Positions 17,596 to 26,863 of a DNA stretch of 64,000 nt are shown one piece after another; the stretch's first letter is position 1; each line of letters opens with the position of its first letter. Under the pieces are notes generated by a model that saw only the letters and a list, made by a program, of their open reading frames with translations, was not told where the DNA came from and searched no databases. The stretch is from NCBI GenBank assembly GCA_964511015.1, contig CAZEDX010000001.1, forward strand, positions 1-64,000, read 5' to 3'. Both the position numbers and the translations under genes were made by a program. Source of the stretch: FEN-1099 sp964511015 (GTDB lineage Bacteria > Lernaellota > Lernaellaia > Lernaellales > Lernaellaceae).

Positions 17596-18750
17596 ATGCC
17601 GTTGAAAGACTTTATTTTTACTTCCGAATCGGTCACCGAAGGCCACCCCGACAAGATCGCCGATGCGATTTCCGACTCGATCCTCGATGCGATCATCAAA
17701 GAGGACAAGGGCGGGCGCGTGGCTTGCGAAACGATGGTGACCACCGGCATGGCAATCATTGCCGGAGAGATTACGACCAAGACCTACGTCGATATGCCGC
17801 GCGTCGTGCGCGATACGATTAAGAAAATCGGCTATGTCGACGCGGCAATGGGCTTCGACTACGAAACCTGCGCCGTGATCACCAGCATCGACCAGCAGAG
17901 CCCCGATATCGCCCAGGGCGTCAACTCGGGCAAGGCCAAGGAGCAAGGCGCGGGCGACCAGGGCCTAATGTTCGGCTACGCCGTGCGCGAAACCGACGCG
18001 CTGATGCCGGCGCCGATTCATTACGCCCACGCGCTGACCCTGGAACTGTCGAAGGCGCGGCGCGACGGCCGGCTCGATTTTCTGCGCCCCGACGGCAAGA
18101 GCCAGGTCACGGTCGAGTACCGCGACGGCAAGCCGGTGCGCATTCACACTGTGGTCATCGCCACACAACACTCGCCGAACGTCAAGTATGCCGACCTGGT
18201 GGCGGGCATTAAGAAAGAGATCATCTACAAAGCGCTGCCGAAAGAGCTGCTCGACAAAAAGACCATTTATCACGTCAACGCGACCGGCCGGTTCGTCATC
18301 GGCGGTCCGCAGGGCGACTGCGGCGTGACCGGGCGCAAGATCATCGTCGACACCTACGGCGGCATGGGCCGGCACGGCGGTGGCGCGTTCTCGGGCAAAG
18401 ATCCGTCGAAAGTCGACCGTTCTGCTAGCTATATGGCTCGTTACGTGGCGAAGAATGTCGTGGCGGCCGGCTTGGCTGACCGTTGCGAAGTGCAGTTGGC
18501 GTACGTGATCGGCGTGGCCGACCCGGTCAGCGTGCTGGTCGATACATTCGGCACTGAAAAGGTCGACCCGAACAAGATTGCCAAGGCGATTCGCGAGATC
18601 TTCCCGCTCAAACCGGCAGGGATCATCAAGCACCTCGACCTGCTGCGGCCGATCTATGCGGCCACCTCGTCGTACGGCCACTTCGGCCGGCCGGGCTTCA
18701 GTTGGGAAAAGACCGACAAGGTGAAGGAACTCAAGGCCGCGGTGAAATAG
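17596..18750 (+). CDS. metK: S-adenosylmethionine synthetase
   Basis: Makes SAM from methionine and ATP; 384 residues, the normal length. Opening motif SESVTEGHPDKIADAISD carries the ATP-binding His and Asp. Later come GAGDQGLMFGYA, and GGMGRHGGGAFSGKDPSKVD, the metal/phosphate-binding loop. It starts at an ATG seven bases after GGAGG. Directly followed by ahcY, so SAM synthesis and clearance of S-adenosylhomocysteine are co-expressed. Confidence 0.98.
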   Translation: MPLKDFIFTSESVTEGHPDKIADAISDSILDAIIKEDKGGRVACETMVTTGMAIIAGEITTKTYVDMPRVVRDTIKKIGYVDAAMGFDYETCAVITSIDQQSPDIAQGVNSGKAKEQGAGDQGLMFGYAVRETDALMPAPIHYAHALTLELSKARRDGRLDFLRPDGKSQVTVEYRDGKPVRIHTVVIATQHSPNVKYADLVAGIKKEIIYKALPKELLDKKTIYHVNATGRFVIGGPQGDCGVTGRKIIVDTYGGMGRHGGGAFSGKDPSKVDRSASYMARYVAKNVVAAGLADRCEVQLAYVIGVADPVSVLVDTFGTEKVDPNKIAKAIREIFPLKPAGIIKHLDLLRPIYAATSSYGHFGRPGFSWEKTDKVKELKAAVK

Positions 18751-18793
18751 CGGCGGGCCAGTTCGCGTGAGCGGACCGGCAACGGAGGCGATC

Positions 18794-20053
18794 ATGGTGA
18801 AGCATCACGTCAAGAGCCTGAAGCTGGCCGATCTGGGCAAGCGCCGCATCGAATGGGCCGAGTTGGAAATGCCCGTGCTGCGGTTGATCCGCGAGCGTTT
18901 CGCGCGCACCAAGCCGTTGAAGGGCATGAGAATCGCGGCTTGCCTGCATGTCACCACCGAAACGGCGAATCTCATGCGCACCCTGAAGGCAGGCGGCGCG
19001 ACGGTGGCGCTGTGCGCGTCGAACCCGTTGTCGACCCAGGACGACGCGGCGGCAAGCCTGGTGGTCAACGATCACATCAGCACCTTCGCGATCAAGGGCG
19101 AGGACCACAAGACCTACTACAAACACATCAACCAATGCCTCGATTTTCATCCGCAAGTGACCATGGACGACGGGGCCGACCTGGTGAACGTGCTGCACAG
19201 CAAGCGCCAGCGGCAGTTGCCGGAAGTGATTTGCGGCACTGAAGAAACGACCACCGGCGTCATACGCCTGCGCGCAATGGCGAAGGAAGGTGTGCTCGGC
19301 TTCCCGATCATCGCGGTCAACGACGCCAAGACCAAGCACTTCTTCGACAACCGCTACGGCACCGGCCAGTCGACGATCGATGGCATCATTCGGGCGACCA
19401 ACCGCCTGGTGGCCGGCACGAACTTCGTCATTTCCGGCTACGGCTGGTGCGGCCGCGGCCTGGCCATGCGCGCCAAGGGCATGGGCGCGAACGTAATCGT
19501 GTGCGAGGTCGACCCGTTGAAGGCGATCGAAGCGGTGATGGACGGCTTCCGCGTGATGCCGATCAAGAAAGCCGCCAAGATCGGCGATATCTTCTGCACG
19601 CTCACTGGTGACATCAAGGTCATCTCGAAAGACGACTTCCTGCTGATGAAAGACGGCGCGATCGTGTCGAACAGCGGCCACTTCAACGTCGAACTCGACC
19701 TGGAAGGGTTGGCAAAGGTGGCGGTGAAGCGGCGCGAGGTGCGGCCGTTTGTGGAAGAATTTACGCTGAAAGACGGCCGGTGCATTTACATTCTGGGCGA
19801 GGGCCGGCTCATCAACCTGGCGGCGGCCGAAGGCCACCCCAGCGCGGTGATGGACATGAGTTTCGCCAACCAAGCGCTTTCGCTGGAGTACCTCTGGGTG
19901 AAGAAGCCGGCGCTCGAGAAGTCGGTCTACCCGGTGCCCGAGGACATCGACAACGAGATCGCGCGTCTGAAGCTCAAGGCGATGGGCGTGTCCATTGACA
20001 AGCTAACGGCCGAGCAGGAAGAGTATTTGAACTCCTGGAATCTCGGCACCTGA
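18794..20053 (+). CDS. ahcY: Adenosylhomocysteinase
   Basis: S-adenosyl-L-homocysteine hydrolase, 419 residues, NAD-dependent. ATG at 18794 is chosen because GGAGG precedes it; a GTG 27 bases earlier is also in frame. Seen motifs: HVTTETANLMRTLKAGGA, NPLSTQDD, GTEETTTGV, NDAKTKHFFDNRYGTGQS and the NAD-binding GYGWCGRGLA. The usual C-terminal motif ends LTAEQEEYLNSW. It removes the product of SAM-dependent methylation. It follows metK by 43 bases, too little for an SAH riboswitch. Confidence 0.97.
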   Translation: MVKHHVKSLKLADLGKRRIEWAELEMPVLRLIRERFARTKPLKGMRIAACLHVTTETANLMRTLKAGGATVALCASNPLSTQDDAAASLVVNDHISTFAIKGEDHKTYYKHINQCLDFHPQVTMDDGADLVNVLHSKRQRQLPEVICGTEETTTGVIRLRAMAKEGVLGFPIIAVNDAKTKHFFDNRYGTGQSTIDGIIRATNRLVAGTNFVISGYGWCGRGLAMRAKGMGANVIVCEVDPLKAIEAVMDGFRVMPIKKAAKIGDIFCTLTGDIKVISKDDFLLMKDGAIVSNSGHFNVELDLEGLAKVAVKRREVRPFVEEFTLKDGRCIYILGEGRLINLAAAEGHPSAVMDMSFANQALSLEYLWVKKPALEKSVYPVPEDIDNEIARLKLKAMGVSIDKLTAEQEEYLNSWNLGT

Positions 20054-20071
20054 TCGCCTAACGGACAGCAC

Positions 20072-20992
20072 ATGAAAACCTGGTTGCGAGCCATCGGCTT
20101 CTATCGCGGTTTTCTGCTCGTCAGCCTGATCCCCACCAGTCTCGGCGCTGCGGTCGCCTGGCAACAGGGCGCGCCGCTGAATTGGCCCTTGTTCGCGCTG
20201 ACCATGGTGGCGGTCTGGTTCTTTCACGCCGGCACCAATCTTTTCAACGATTACTTCGACCATGTGTCCGGCACCGACGACAACAACGCGGTACAGACGC
20301 CGTTCAGCGGCGGCACGCGCGTCATTCAAGACGGCCTGCTCAAGCCGGAACAGATCCGCCGCGCGGGGGGCATCGCGTATCTGATCGGCGCGCCGCTGTT
20401 CATTTGGCTGGCGTCGCTGACCGGCTGGCCGGTGCTGGCGCTGGCGGCGTTCGGTTTCGCCGCGGGCTACTTCTACACCGCCAAGCCGGTGTGGCTGGCC
20501 TACCGCGGCTGGGGCGAGTTGACCATCGGCGTGACCTTCGGCCCGGCCATCGTCGCGACGAGCGCATACGTGCAGGCGGGCCGCATCAGCGGCGCCGCGC
20601 TGCTGGTGGGGGTGATGGTCGGCTTGTGGGCGGCGGCGATCATCGCCATCAACGAGATTCCCGATTACGCGGCCGACAAAGCGGCGGGCAAACGGAATCT
20701 CGTGGTCCGCTTCGGGCCGCCTTTCGGCCTGACGCTGTGGGCCGCGCTGCTCTATGTGGCGGTCGCGCTGCTGGTGGCCGGTATTTTTCTCGGCGTGCTG
20801 CGGCCGCAAATGGTGATCGCGGTGCTGGTGCTGCCGCTGGTGATTCGCCTGACCGACAAGGCACGCGGCGGCATCGAGAAACTGGACGACCTGGTCGCCT
20901 TGTGCGGCAACACGATTAAAAGCGAAATGGCCCTGTGGGCTCTGCTCATGGCCGGGCTTCTCTGCTCGCGCCTGTTGGGGAACGCCTCATGA
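20072..20992 (+). CDS. UbiA-family prenyltransferase (MenA-like)
   Basis: 306 residues with eight to nine membrane helices. The two aspartate-rich prenyl-diphosphate motifs are intact: NLFNDYFDHVSGTD (about 61-74) and NEIPDYAADKAAGKRN. Closest in feel to 1,4-dihydroxy-2-naphthoate prenyltransferase, which makes demethylmenaquinone, but other aromatic prenyltransferases share these motifs. The next gene, a geranylgeranyl-reductase-type flavoprotein, begins inside its stop codon, which favours prenyl-quinone or prenyl-lipid chemistry. No other men genes are in the window. Confidence 0.75.
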   Translation: MKTWLRAIGFYRGFLLVSLIPTSLGAAVAWQQGAPLNWPLFALTMVAVWFFHAGTNLFNDYFDHVSGTDDNNAVQTPFSGGTRVIQDGLLKPEQIRRAGGIAYLIGAPLFIWLASLTGWPVLALAAFGFAAGYFYTAKPVWLAYRGWGELTIGVTFGPAIVATSAYVQAGRISGAALLVGVMVGLWAAAIIAINEIPDYAADKAAGKRNLVVRFGPPFGLTLWAALLYVAVALLVAGIFLGVLRPQMVIAVLVLPLVIRLTDKARGGIEKLDDLVALCGNTIKSEMALWALLMAGLLCSRLLGNAS

Positions 20993-22098
20993 AAATCGCG
21001 GTGGTGGGCGCCGGTCCGGCCGGCTCGTTTTGCGCGTTTCGGCTGCAACAGGCCGGGGCCGACGTCACCCAGTTCGACCGCTTTGCCGAAGCGTGGGAGA
21101 AGCCGTGCGGCGGCGGCGTGCCGCCGAAGGTGCGCGAGCGTTTTCCCGAAATCGCCGGTTACGACGGCCCGCGGCGCGTGGTCAGTGTCGGCAACTTCAA
21201 CTCGCCCAAGGGTACCGCTGTGCGGCTCGAAGGCGGCCGCGCGTTGTGGGTGGTGAAACGACGCGACTTCGACGGCTTCATCCGCCGCCTGGCGCAAAGC
21301 GCGGGCGTCAAGTTGGTGCACGAACGCATCCGCGGCGTACAGCGCGAAGGCAATGGGTTCGTGGTTCGCGGCGAAACCGAACGCCGTTTCGATTTCGTGG
21401 TCGGCGCCGACGGCGCGCTGTCGGTCGTGCGGCGCGACCTGCTCGGGCCGATTCCCAAGCCGATGATCTGCATGACGGTCGGCTATTTTCTCGAGGCCGA
21501 TCTCGCCGAGGCGACCACGTGGTTCCTGCGCAAACCGGGTTATGTCTGGTCGTTTCCGCGCACCGACCACACCTGTCTCGGCGGCGGGTCGACCGATCCG
21601 CAATTGGACATGTGGCCGCTGATCGAGCAGATCCGCCAGGAACATTTTCCGCAGAACAAGATCGTCAAGAAGTGGGGCGCGCCGATCCCGACCATTTTCG
21701 ATCCGCAGTTCTTCGACGCGCCGGTGTCGGGCGACGGCTTCGCGGTGATCGGCGACGCGGCGGGGCACGTCGATGCGTTGTCAGGCGAGGGAATCTTCTA
21801 CGCCATTTGGGGCGGGCATCTGCTAGCGCAGGCGATCATCGCCGGCAAGCCCGCACAGTACGAGGAATCCTGGCGGGCGGAGTACGGCGCCGAATTGCGC
21901 AAGGCCAGCCAGATGTTCGGCAGCTTCTACAACCCGAAGATGATCGAACGGTTTCTGTGGGTGGCCTCGCGCAGCGAAAGCATGCGCGAGTTCTTTCGCG
22001 CCATCATGACCGATCAGCCGAGTTATCGCGTGTTGCGCGATATGTTTATGGGCAGACTGCCGCGCATCGGCTGGGAAGTGCTGCGGAGCTTTCTGTGA
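20989..22098 (+). CDS. Geranylgeranyl-reductase family FAD-dependent oxidoreductase
   Basis: 369 residues. ATG at 20989 overlaps the ubiA-family stop and opens at once into the FAD-binding VVGAGPAGSFCA. Further family marks are WEKPCGGGVPPKV, the active-site type sequence KPGYVWSFP, and the second FAD motif VIGDAAGHVDALSGEGI. Members reduce isoprenoid double bonds in archaeal lipids, chlorophyll side chains or the menaquinone tail (MenJ). With a MenA-like gene just upstream, reduction of a quinone prenyl tail is the simplest guess. Not proven by sequence. Confidence 0.78.
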   Translation: MKIAVVGAGPAGSFCAFRLQQAGADVTQFDRFAEAWEKPCGGGVPPKVRERFPEIAGYDGPRRVVSVGNFNSPKGTAVRLEGGRALWVVKRRDFDGFIRRLAQSAGVKLVHERIRGVQREGNGFVVRGETERRFDFVVGADGALSVVRRDLLGPIPKPMICMTVGYFLEADLAEATTWFLRKPGYVWSFPRTDHTCLGGGSTDPQLDMWPLIEQIRQEHFPQNKIVKKWGAPIPTIFDPQFFDAPVSGDGFAVIGDAAGHVDALSGEGIFYAIWGGHLLAQAIIAGKPAQYEESWRAEYGAELRKASQMFGSFYNPKMIERFLWVASRSESMREFFRAIMTDQPSYRVLRDMFMGRLPRIGWEVLRSFL

Positions 22099-23156
22099 CC
22101 GCGCGGCGACCGCTGGCTGCGTTGTTGTCGGCCTGGTCGCTGTTCACCTGCTTTACCTTCTACGTCACCTTTGTGCAGTATGCGCTGCTCGGCCGCGCCG
22201 CGAGCGAGTTGGGCCTGGCCGAACGCGATCTCACGCCCGGCTTCGGGCTGCTGGCGATCGGCGGCATCGCGGGCAGCCTGTTTGCCGGCTGGTGGATCGA
22301 CCGGTGCGCTCTCGGTTTGCGGCGTCTGTTTCGCGCCACCGGCGCGCTCTCGCTGATGCTGGTGGCCGCCGGGTGGCTGGCCCTGCAAGCCGGCACTCGC
22401 CGCGGCCTCAACCTCAGTTTTGCCCCGATGGGCGTGGTGCTTGGCCTGACTATCGTGGTCTTGCTGACACAGTTTCTGCGCGCCGTGCCGGCGGCTTCAC
22501 GCGGCTGGTATGCCGGCTGGACCACGGGCCTGGTCTACCTCATCGCCAACGTGCAGGCGTGCTTCGTAGCCAGTCCACGGCTGCTCGGCCTGGTCGATGT
22601 CGCCTTGGTGCTTTCCAACGTGGTGCTGCTCTATCGTTTCGCGCCGAACCTGTCGGACGAACCCGCCACCGCTATCGGCGTAGAAGCAACAGTGTCGGGC
22701 GAACTGCAGCGGCTGGCGCCTCTAGCGTTGGTGGTCTTGGCCGACACCGCGCTGTTCGTCAACGTCTCCCGCGCGGCCGGCTCATCGGTCGTGTTTGCCG
22801 GACCGGCCGAGTGGCTAGCCAACGGCGCAGGCCACCTAACGTTTGCAGTGGCCGCGGGCATTATCTATCGACGCTGGGGCTGGCGCCGCCTCACCGCGCT
22901 GGCAGGGGTGGCGTTGGCGCTCACGGCGGCGGTGTTCTGGTTGCACCAGCTCGGACACGTCAATCTATCGACCAGCGTGATCCTGCTGTACAGTCTGTCG
23001 GTCGGTGCCTACACGGTGGCATTATTCTCGGTGTTCGCGGACGAAGTGCCGCGCCAATCACCGGCGTGGGGTGTGGCGGTGGGAATGGTACTCGTCGGTT
23101 GGTTGGCCAGCCCGGCGGGCATTGCATTGGGAACGAAGTTGCTCGGAGCGCGCTAG
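22095..23156 (+). CDS. MFS-like polytopic membrane protein
   Basis: About 353 residues starting from the GTG at 22095, which overlaps the previous stop. Ten to eleven hydrophobic segments; the loop GWWIDRCALGLRRLFR after the second helix resembles the MFS motif A (G-x-x-x-D-R-x-G-R-R), though degraded. No recognisable substrate motif. It is the third member of a coupled trio with the prenyltransferase and the reductase. It ends one base from the convergent KAS III gene. Confidence 0.55.
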   Translation: MTARRPLAALLSAWSLFTCFTFYVTFVQYALLGRAASELGLAERDLTPGFGLLAIGGIAGSLFAGWWIDRCALGLRRLFRATGALSLMLVAAGWLALQAGTRRGLNLSFAPMGVVLGLTIVVLLTQFLRAVPAASRGWYAGWTTGLVYLIANVQACFVASPRLLGLVDVALVLSNVVLLYRFAPNLSDEPATAIGVEATVSGELQRLAPLALVVLADTALFVNVSRAAGSSVVFAGPAEWLANGAGHLTFAVAAGIIYRRWGWRRLTALAGVALALTAAVFWLHQLGHVNLSTSVILLYSLSVGAYTVALFSVFADEVPRQSPAWGVAVGMVLVGWLASPAGIALGTKLLGAR

Positions 23157-23157
23157 G

Positions 23158-24153
23158 CTACCAGCGCATGAGCATGGTGCCCCAGGTAAAGCCGGCGCCG
23201 AACGCGGCGAAACCCACCAGCATGCCGCGTTTGATCAGCCCCTTCTTTTGTGCTTCGTAGGTTACGATCGGCAGCGTGGCGGCGGTGGTATTGCCGTACT
23301 TGTCGATGTTGTTCAGCGTTTTGCTTGCCGGTATGTTCAACGCCTGGCAGGCGAATTCGTTGATGCGCAAATTGGCCTGGTGGAAGACCCAGAAATCGAC
23401 GTCTTCGACCTTGACCCCGGCCTTGGCGCAGCAGGCGTTGATGGTTTCGGGCAGGCGCCGAATGGCATGGGTGAAGACGAGCTGTCCTTTCATGCGCGGA
23501 TAGACGCGGCCTTCCCACAGCATCTTATGCGTCAGGCGAGGGTGGAAGACCTGACCCTCGGCCTCGACCCATAGCGCCTTGGCGTACTTGCCTTCGCCGT
23601 GGAGGTCGGTGGCGAGTACGCCGGTGTTTTCCTCATCGGTGGCCTGGCAGATGAACGCACCGGCGCCGTCGCCGAAAATGACCGTGACGTCGCGGCCGCG
23701 CGTTTCGAATTCCAGGGCGGTGGAATGAATCTCACTGCCGGTGACGAGCACGGTCTTGAACAGGCCAGTGCGGATCCAGGAATCGGCAATCGACAGCGAA
23801 TACAGGAAGCCGGTGCACTGGTTGCGGATATCGACGATCGCGCAACCGCCGAGGTCGAGTTTGTCCTGAATAAAAGGCGCCATGCCGGGGAAGGTGTGGT
23901 CCGGGCTCAGGGTAGCGGAGACGATGGCCTCAATCTGTTTCTTCTCGATGCCGGCTTCCTTCAGGGCGATTTCCGTGGCGCGGGTCGCCATGTCGGCGCC
24001 GGTCATGCCTTCGGGGACGTAGCGGCGCTGCTTGATGCCGGTGCGCATGACGATCCATTCGTCGTTGGTGTCCATCAGCTTGGACAGGTCATCGTTGGTG
24101 ACGACGCGCTCGGGCACATACATGCCGACGCCGGTCACTTTCATCTTAGGCAT
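23158..24153 (-). CDS. 3-oxoacyl-ACP synthase III family protein (KAS III-like)
   Basis: 331 residues of the FabH fold. The catalytic triad is visible: Cys113 in NQCTGFLY, His258 in FHQANLRI and Asn288 in DKYGNTTAAT. FabH starts fatty-acid synthesis by joining acetyl-CoA to malonyl-ACP, but many stand-alone relatives make other beta-keto products. No fab genes lie nearby. Instead it ends the storage-glucan operon, nine bases after galT. The tail GFGAGFTWG-type ending (AAFGAGFTWGTMLMRW) is typical of the family. Confidence 0.85.
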   Translation of the reverse strand: MPKMKVTGVGMYVPERVVTNDDLSKLMDTNDEWIVMRTGIKQRRYVPEGMTGADMATRATEIALKEAGIEKKQIEAIVSATLSPDHTFPGMAPFIQDKLDLGGCAIVDIRNQCTGFLYSLSIADSWIRTGLFKTVLVTGSEIHSTALEFETRGRDVTVIFGDGAGAFICQATDEENTGVLATDLHGEGKYAKALWVEAEGQVFHPRLTHKMLWEGRVYPRMKGQLVFTHAIRRLPETINACCAKAGVKVEDVDFWVFHQANLRINEFACQALNIPASKTLNNIDKYGNTTAATLPIVTYEAQKKGLIKRGMLVGFAAFGAGFTWGTMLMRW

Positions 24154-24162
24154 GGCGGTCTC

Positions 24163-25158
24163 CTACAGCTTGATGCTGCGCAGGTAAGCGGCGGCTTCCT
24201 CCGGCGGCGTGGGGTTGATGTAGAATCCCGAGCCGCGTTCGAAACCCGCGATCTTGGTCAACCGGGTCGTGATCTCCATATGCCAATGGTAGTGCGGCAG
24301 TGGGCCTTCGCCAAATGGGGTGGTATGGAGTGTCAGGTTGTAAGACGTGCGGTCCAGCGCCTTGACCAGCCGGCGAATGGATTGCGAAATGATTTTGGCC
24401 AGGAAGACGAACTGGTCGTCGCGCGTGTCCTCGAAACAGGCCTCGTGCGCGCGCGGCAGGATCCAGAGCTCGAACGGGTGACGGCTGGCGAACGGCGCGA
24501 TGGCCAGGTAGTCGGGGTTTTCGACCACCAAACGCTCCCCGTCCTTGATTTCCTGGCGCACGATATCGCAATAGACGCAGCGGTGTTTGTAGCCGAAATA
24601 CACCGAACTGCCGCGCAGTTCCTCCATCACGCTTTTTGGTACGATCGGCAGCGCGATGAGCTGGCTATGGCTATGGGGTTGGGTGGCGCCGGCCGCCGAG
24701 CCCTCGTTCTTGAAGACGAGGGTGTACTTCAAGCGCGTGTCGCGTTTCAGGTCGCGCATACGTTCACGGTAGGCGCGCAGCAATAGCTGGATTTCGTGCT
24801 CGGTATAATCCACCAGCCGACGGCCGTGTTGTGGCGTTTCGATGATGACCTCATGCGCGCCGATGCCGGTCATTTTGTCGTACAAGCCGACGCCTTCGCT
24901 AGACATCTGGCCTTCAATGCGCAGGGCGGGGAACTTGTTGGGGATCACGCGCAGATCCCACCCCGGCCCGTTGGGCGGTGAGCCGTTGCGGAAAGCGACG
25001 ATTTCGGGTGGTGTCAATCCTTCGTGTCCGGGGCAGAACGGGCAGAGTCCCTCGAGAGGCACTTCCGGTTCGGGGCCGAGATCCATGGGCCGCCGGGCTC
25101 GTTCAGTGGCGATGATTACCCAGCGCTCGGTAATCGGATCTTTACGTAACTCAGGCAT
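24163..25158 (-). CDS. galT: Galactose-1-phosphate uridylyltransferase family protein
   Basis: 331 residues, HIT superfamily. The zinc motif CPFC is at 39-42, and the active site QPHSHSQ has the HxHxQ form with His163 as likely nucleophile (most GalTs have HPH). FELWILPRAHE supplies the later His pair. It would transfer UMP between UDP-glucose and galactose-1-phosphate; some members near glycogen genes are instead ADP-glucose:phosphate adenylyltransferase-like. The start overlaps the upstream GH57 stop by eight bases, so it belongs to the glucan operon. galU lies on the other strand 9 kb away. Confidence 0.85.
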   Translation of the reverse strand: MPELRKDPITERWVIIATERARRPMDLGPEPEVPLEGLCPFCPGHEGLTPPEIVAFRNGSPPNGPGWDLRVIPNKFPALRIEGQMSSEGVGLYDKMTGIGAHEVIIETPQHGRRLVDYTEHEIQLLLRAYRERMRDLKRDTRLKYTLVFKNEGSAAGATQPHSHSQLIALPIVPKSVMEELRGSSVYFGYKHRCVYCDIVRQEIKDGERLVVENPDYLAIAPFASRHPFELWILPRAHEACFEDTRDDQFVFLAKIISQSIRRLVKALDRTSYNLTLHTTPFGEGPLPHYHWHMEITTRLTKIAGFERGSGFYINPTPPEEAAAYLRSIKL

Positions 25159-26863
25159 TTTTTCTTACCCACAGCTTGGGGTCGACATCGGGGAAGAGCG
25201 AATCGCGCTCTTCGAGTTCTTCGAGATAGGTCCGGTCGGTGGCCGGCAGATCGCCGTTGGCGGCGTAGTGTTCGATCATTGCCGCGACGCGCTTGCCGGC
25301 GTCGGTGTGCACACCCACGCGCAGTTCGGCGTAGTCGCGCGCCGACCAGGTGCTAATCAGGAACTGCCAATCGCTGGCTTCGAGCAACAGCAGTTCACGC
25401 GCCAGTTGGCGCAGCAGGCGGCCCATCAATTCGTCGGTCGAATCAGCGAACCTGGTGGCCAACTCGGAAAGCTTGTCTTCCGCCTCGTAGACGTGCTTCC
25501 AGGTCCAGCTCGCCCATTCATTGAGCCAGATGTAGTGGTAGCCGCCTTCGCCCCAACTGCCTTCGGGGATCGAAATGATCTGGGATGGCGGAATGGCGCG
25601 CATGATTTCACCGGCGGTGGCAGGCTTGATGGTCGGGTCGTCATGCACCCACTTGCAGACGTGGTAGATGAACTCCGGCCCTTCGAACCACCAATGGCCG
25701 AAGAGTTCGGTATCGAACGGCGCCACCAGCACGCCCTGTTCGCCTGTCTTAATTTTGTACTCCGCCAGCGAACGCTGGATGATGTCTTTGAAGTGGCTGG
25801 CGTTTTCGTCGAGCCGCGCCGCGATGGCCGACGGGTCGTATTCGAGCTTGTCGCCCAGATCTACCTTGTGTCCGGTGACTCGCCAGTAGCGGTTGCCGCC
25901 GGGGAAGTGCTTCTTGTGGAAATCGAGATAGGCCGCGTCGCCGGGGTAACCGTACTCGCCCGACCAGACTTGCAGCGCGGTTTCGGAGTCGCGCACCACA
26001 ATCGCCGCGACTTTCGAACCGCCCTTGCCGGAAACCAGGTACGTCTTGCGTGGCGTCTTGGGGGCGCCTTCAATGCGCGTATAAGCCTTTTCGAATTGAC
26101 CCCACAAACGTTGCAGCGCGTCGAAGCGGTCGATATAGGCGCCGATAGCCTTGCCGCCCTGCAACAGGTGGCTGTCGACGACAAAGTAGCTGAGGCCGTT
26201 TTCCCACAGCACTTCTTCCACGCCAACCCGGTCGAATGTCCGCTTGCCGCCGAAGTCTACCGGGTGTGTCCAAGAGTAGGCCGGACGGTAGGCGCATTCG
26301 GGCAGCCAGATGCCAGCGGGGGCACGGCCGAAATGCCGTTTGTAGGCTTCGACGCCAATGCGCACTTGGGCGCGGACGGCTTCGTCGCTGCCGAGCAGCG
26401 GCAGATATCCGTGCGTGGCGGCGCAGGTGATGATCTCGATGTTCCCCGCATCCTGGTGGCGGCGGAAAGCGCCGATCAGATCGCGATGATAGGCTTCGTG
26501 GAAAAAGCGGCGGATGTCGGTGTACCAATCCCGCCACATCTGGGCGAGCGGCAGCTTGGAATCGCCGGTCTTGGCGAACCATTTCTCATCGTGACTGCTG
26601 GCGTCAATCTTCTGCGCCAGGTACTCGTCGATGTGGGCGGGAAAGGCAGGGTGGGTCATCTGCTCGCAGAGCACGGGCGTCAGGCCCAAGGTGACGGCCG
26701 GTTTGACGCCTTCGGCGGCCAACCGATCCAACACCCGCAGCAGCGGGATATAGCACTCGATGGCGGCTTCATTCAGCCAGTCGGTGCCATGGGGCCACTT
26801 GCCGTGTCCGAGCACGTACGGCAGATGCGTGTGTAACACAAACGTGAAAAGGCCATTCTCCAT
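25151..26863 (-). CDS. GH57 1,4-alpha-glucan branching enzyme
   Basis: 570 residues, no signal peptide, so cytoplasmic. The GH57 N-terminal motif HTHLPYVLGHGKWPHG is followed by the nucleophile region AGIWLPECAYRP (Glu189) and the acid/base region LVAPFDTELFGHWWFEG (Asp384). The length and the DUF1957-type C-terminal helical domain are those of GH57 branching enzymes, which create alpha-1,6 branches in glycogen. It abuts the 4-alpha-glucanotransferase gene with no spacing. It takes the place usually held by a GH13 GlgB. Confidence 0.88.
   Translation of the reverse strand: MENGLFTFVLHTHLPYVLGHGKWPHGTDWLNEAAIECYIPLLRVLDRLAAEGVKPAVTLGLTPVLCEQMTHPAFPAHIDEYLAQKIDASSHDEKWFAKTGDSKLPLAQMWRDWYTDIRRFFHEAYHRDLIGAFRRHQDAGNIEIITCAATHGYLPLLGSDEAVRAQVRIGVEAYKRHFGRAPAGIWLPECAYRPAYSWTHPVDFGGKRTFDRVGVEEVLWENGLSYFVVDSHLLQGGKAIGAYIDRFDALQRLWGQFEKAYTRIEGAPKTPRKTYLVSGKGGSKVAAIVVRDSETALQVWSGEYGYPGDAAYLDFHKKHFPGGNRYWRVTGHKVDLGDKLEYDPSAIAARLDENASHFKDIIQRSLAEYKIKTGEQGVLVAPFDTELFGHWWFEGPEFIYHVCKWVHDDPTIKPATAGEIMRAIPPSQIISIPEGSWGEGGYHYIWLNEWASWTWKHVYEAEDKLSELATRFADSTDELMGRLLRQLARELLLLEASDWQFLISTWSARDYAELRVGVHTDAGKRVAAMIEHYAANGDLPATDRTYLEELEERDSLFPDVDPKLWVRKNA

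Noticed and set aside
18751..18793. SAH riboswitch between metK and ahcY
   Set aside because: Only 43 bases, too short for the aptamer, and no conserved elements.
18731..19873. 380-codon minus-strand frame
   Set aside because: Antisense to ahcY; His- and Arg-rich shadow.
21030..23156. 708-codon frame suggesting a fusion upstream of the MFS-like protein
   Set aside because: The first 355 codons are an out-of-frame shadow of the geranylgeranyl-reductase gene; the GTG at 22095 overlapping its stop is the real start.
24842..26836. 664-codon plus-strand frame
   Set aside because: Antisense to galT and the GH57 branching enzyme, both with intact catalytic motifs.
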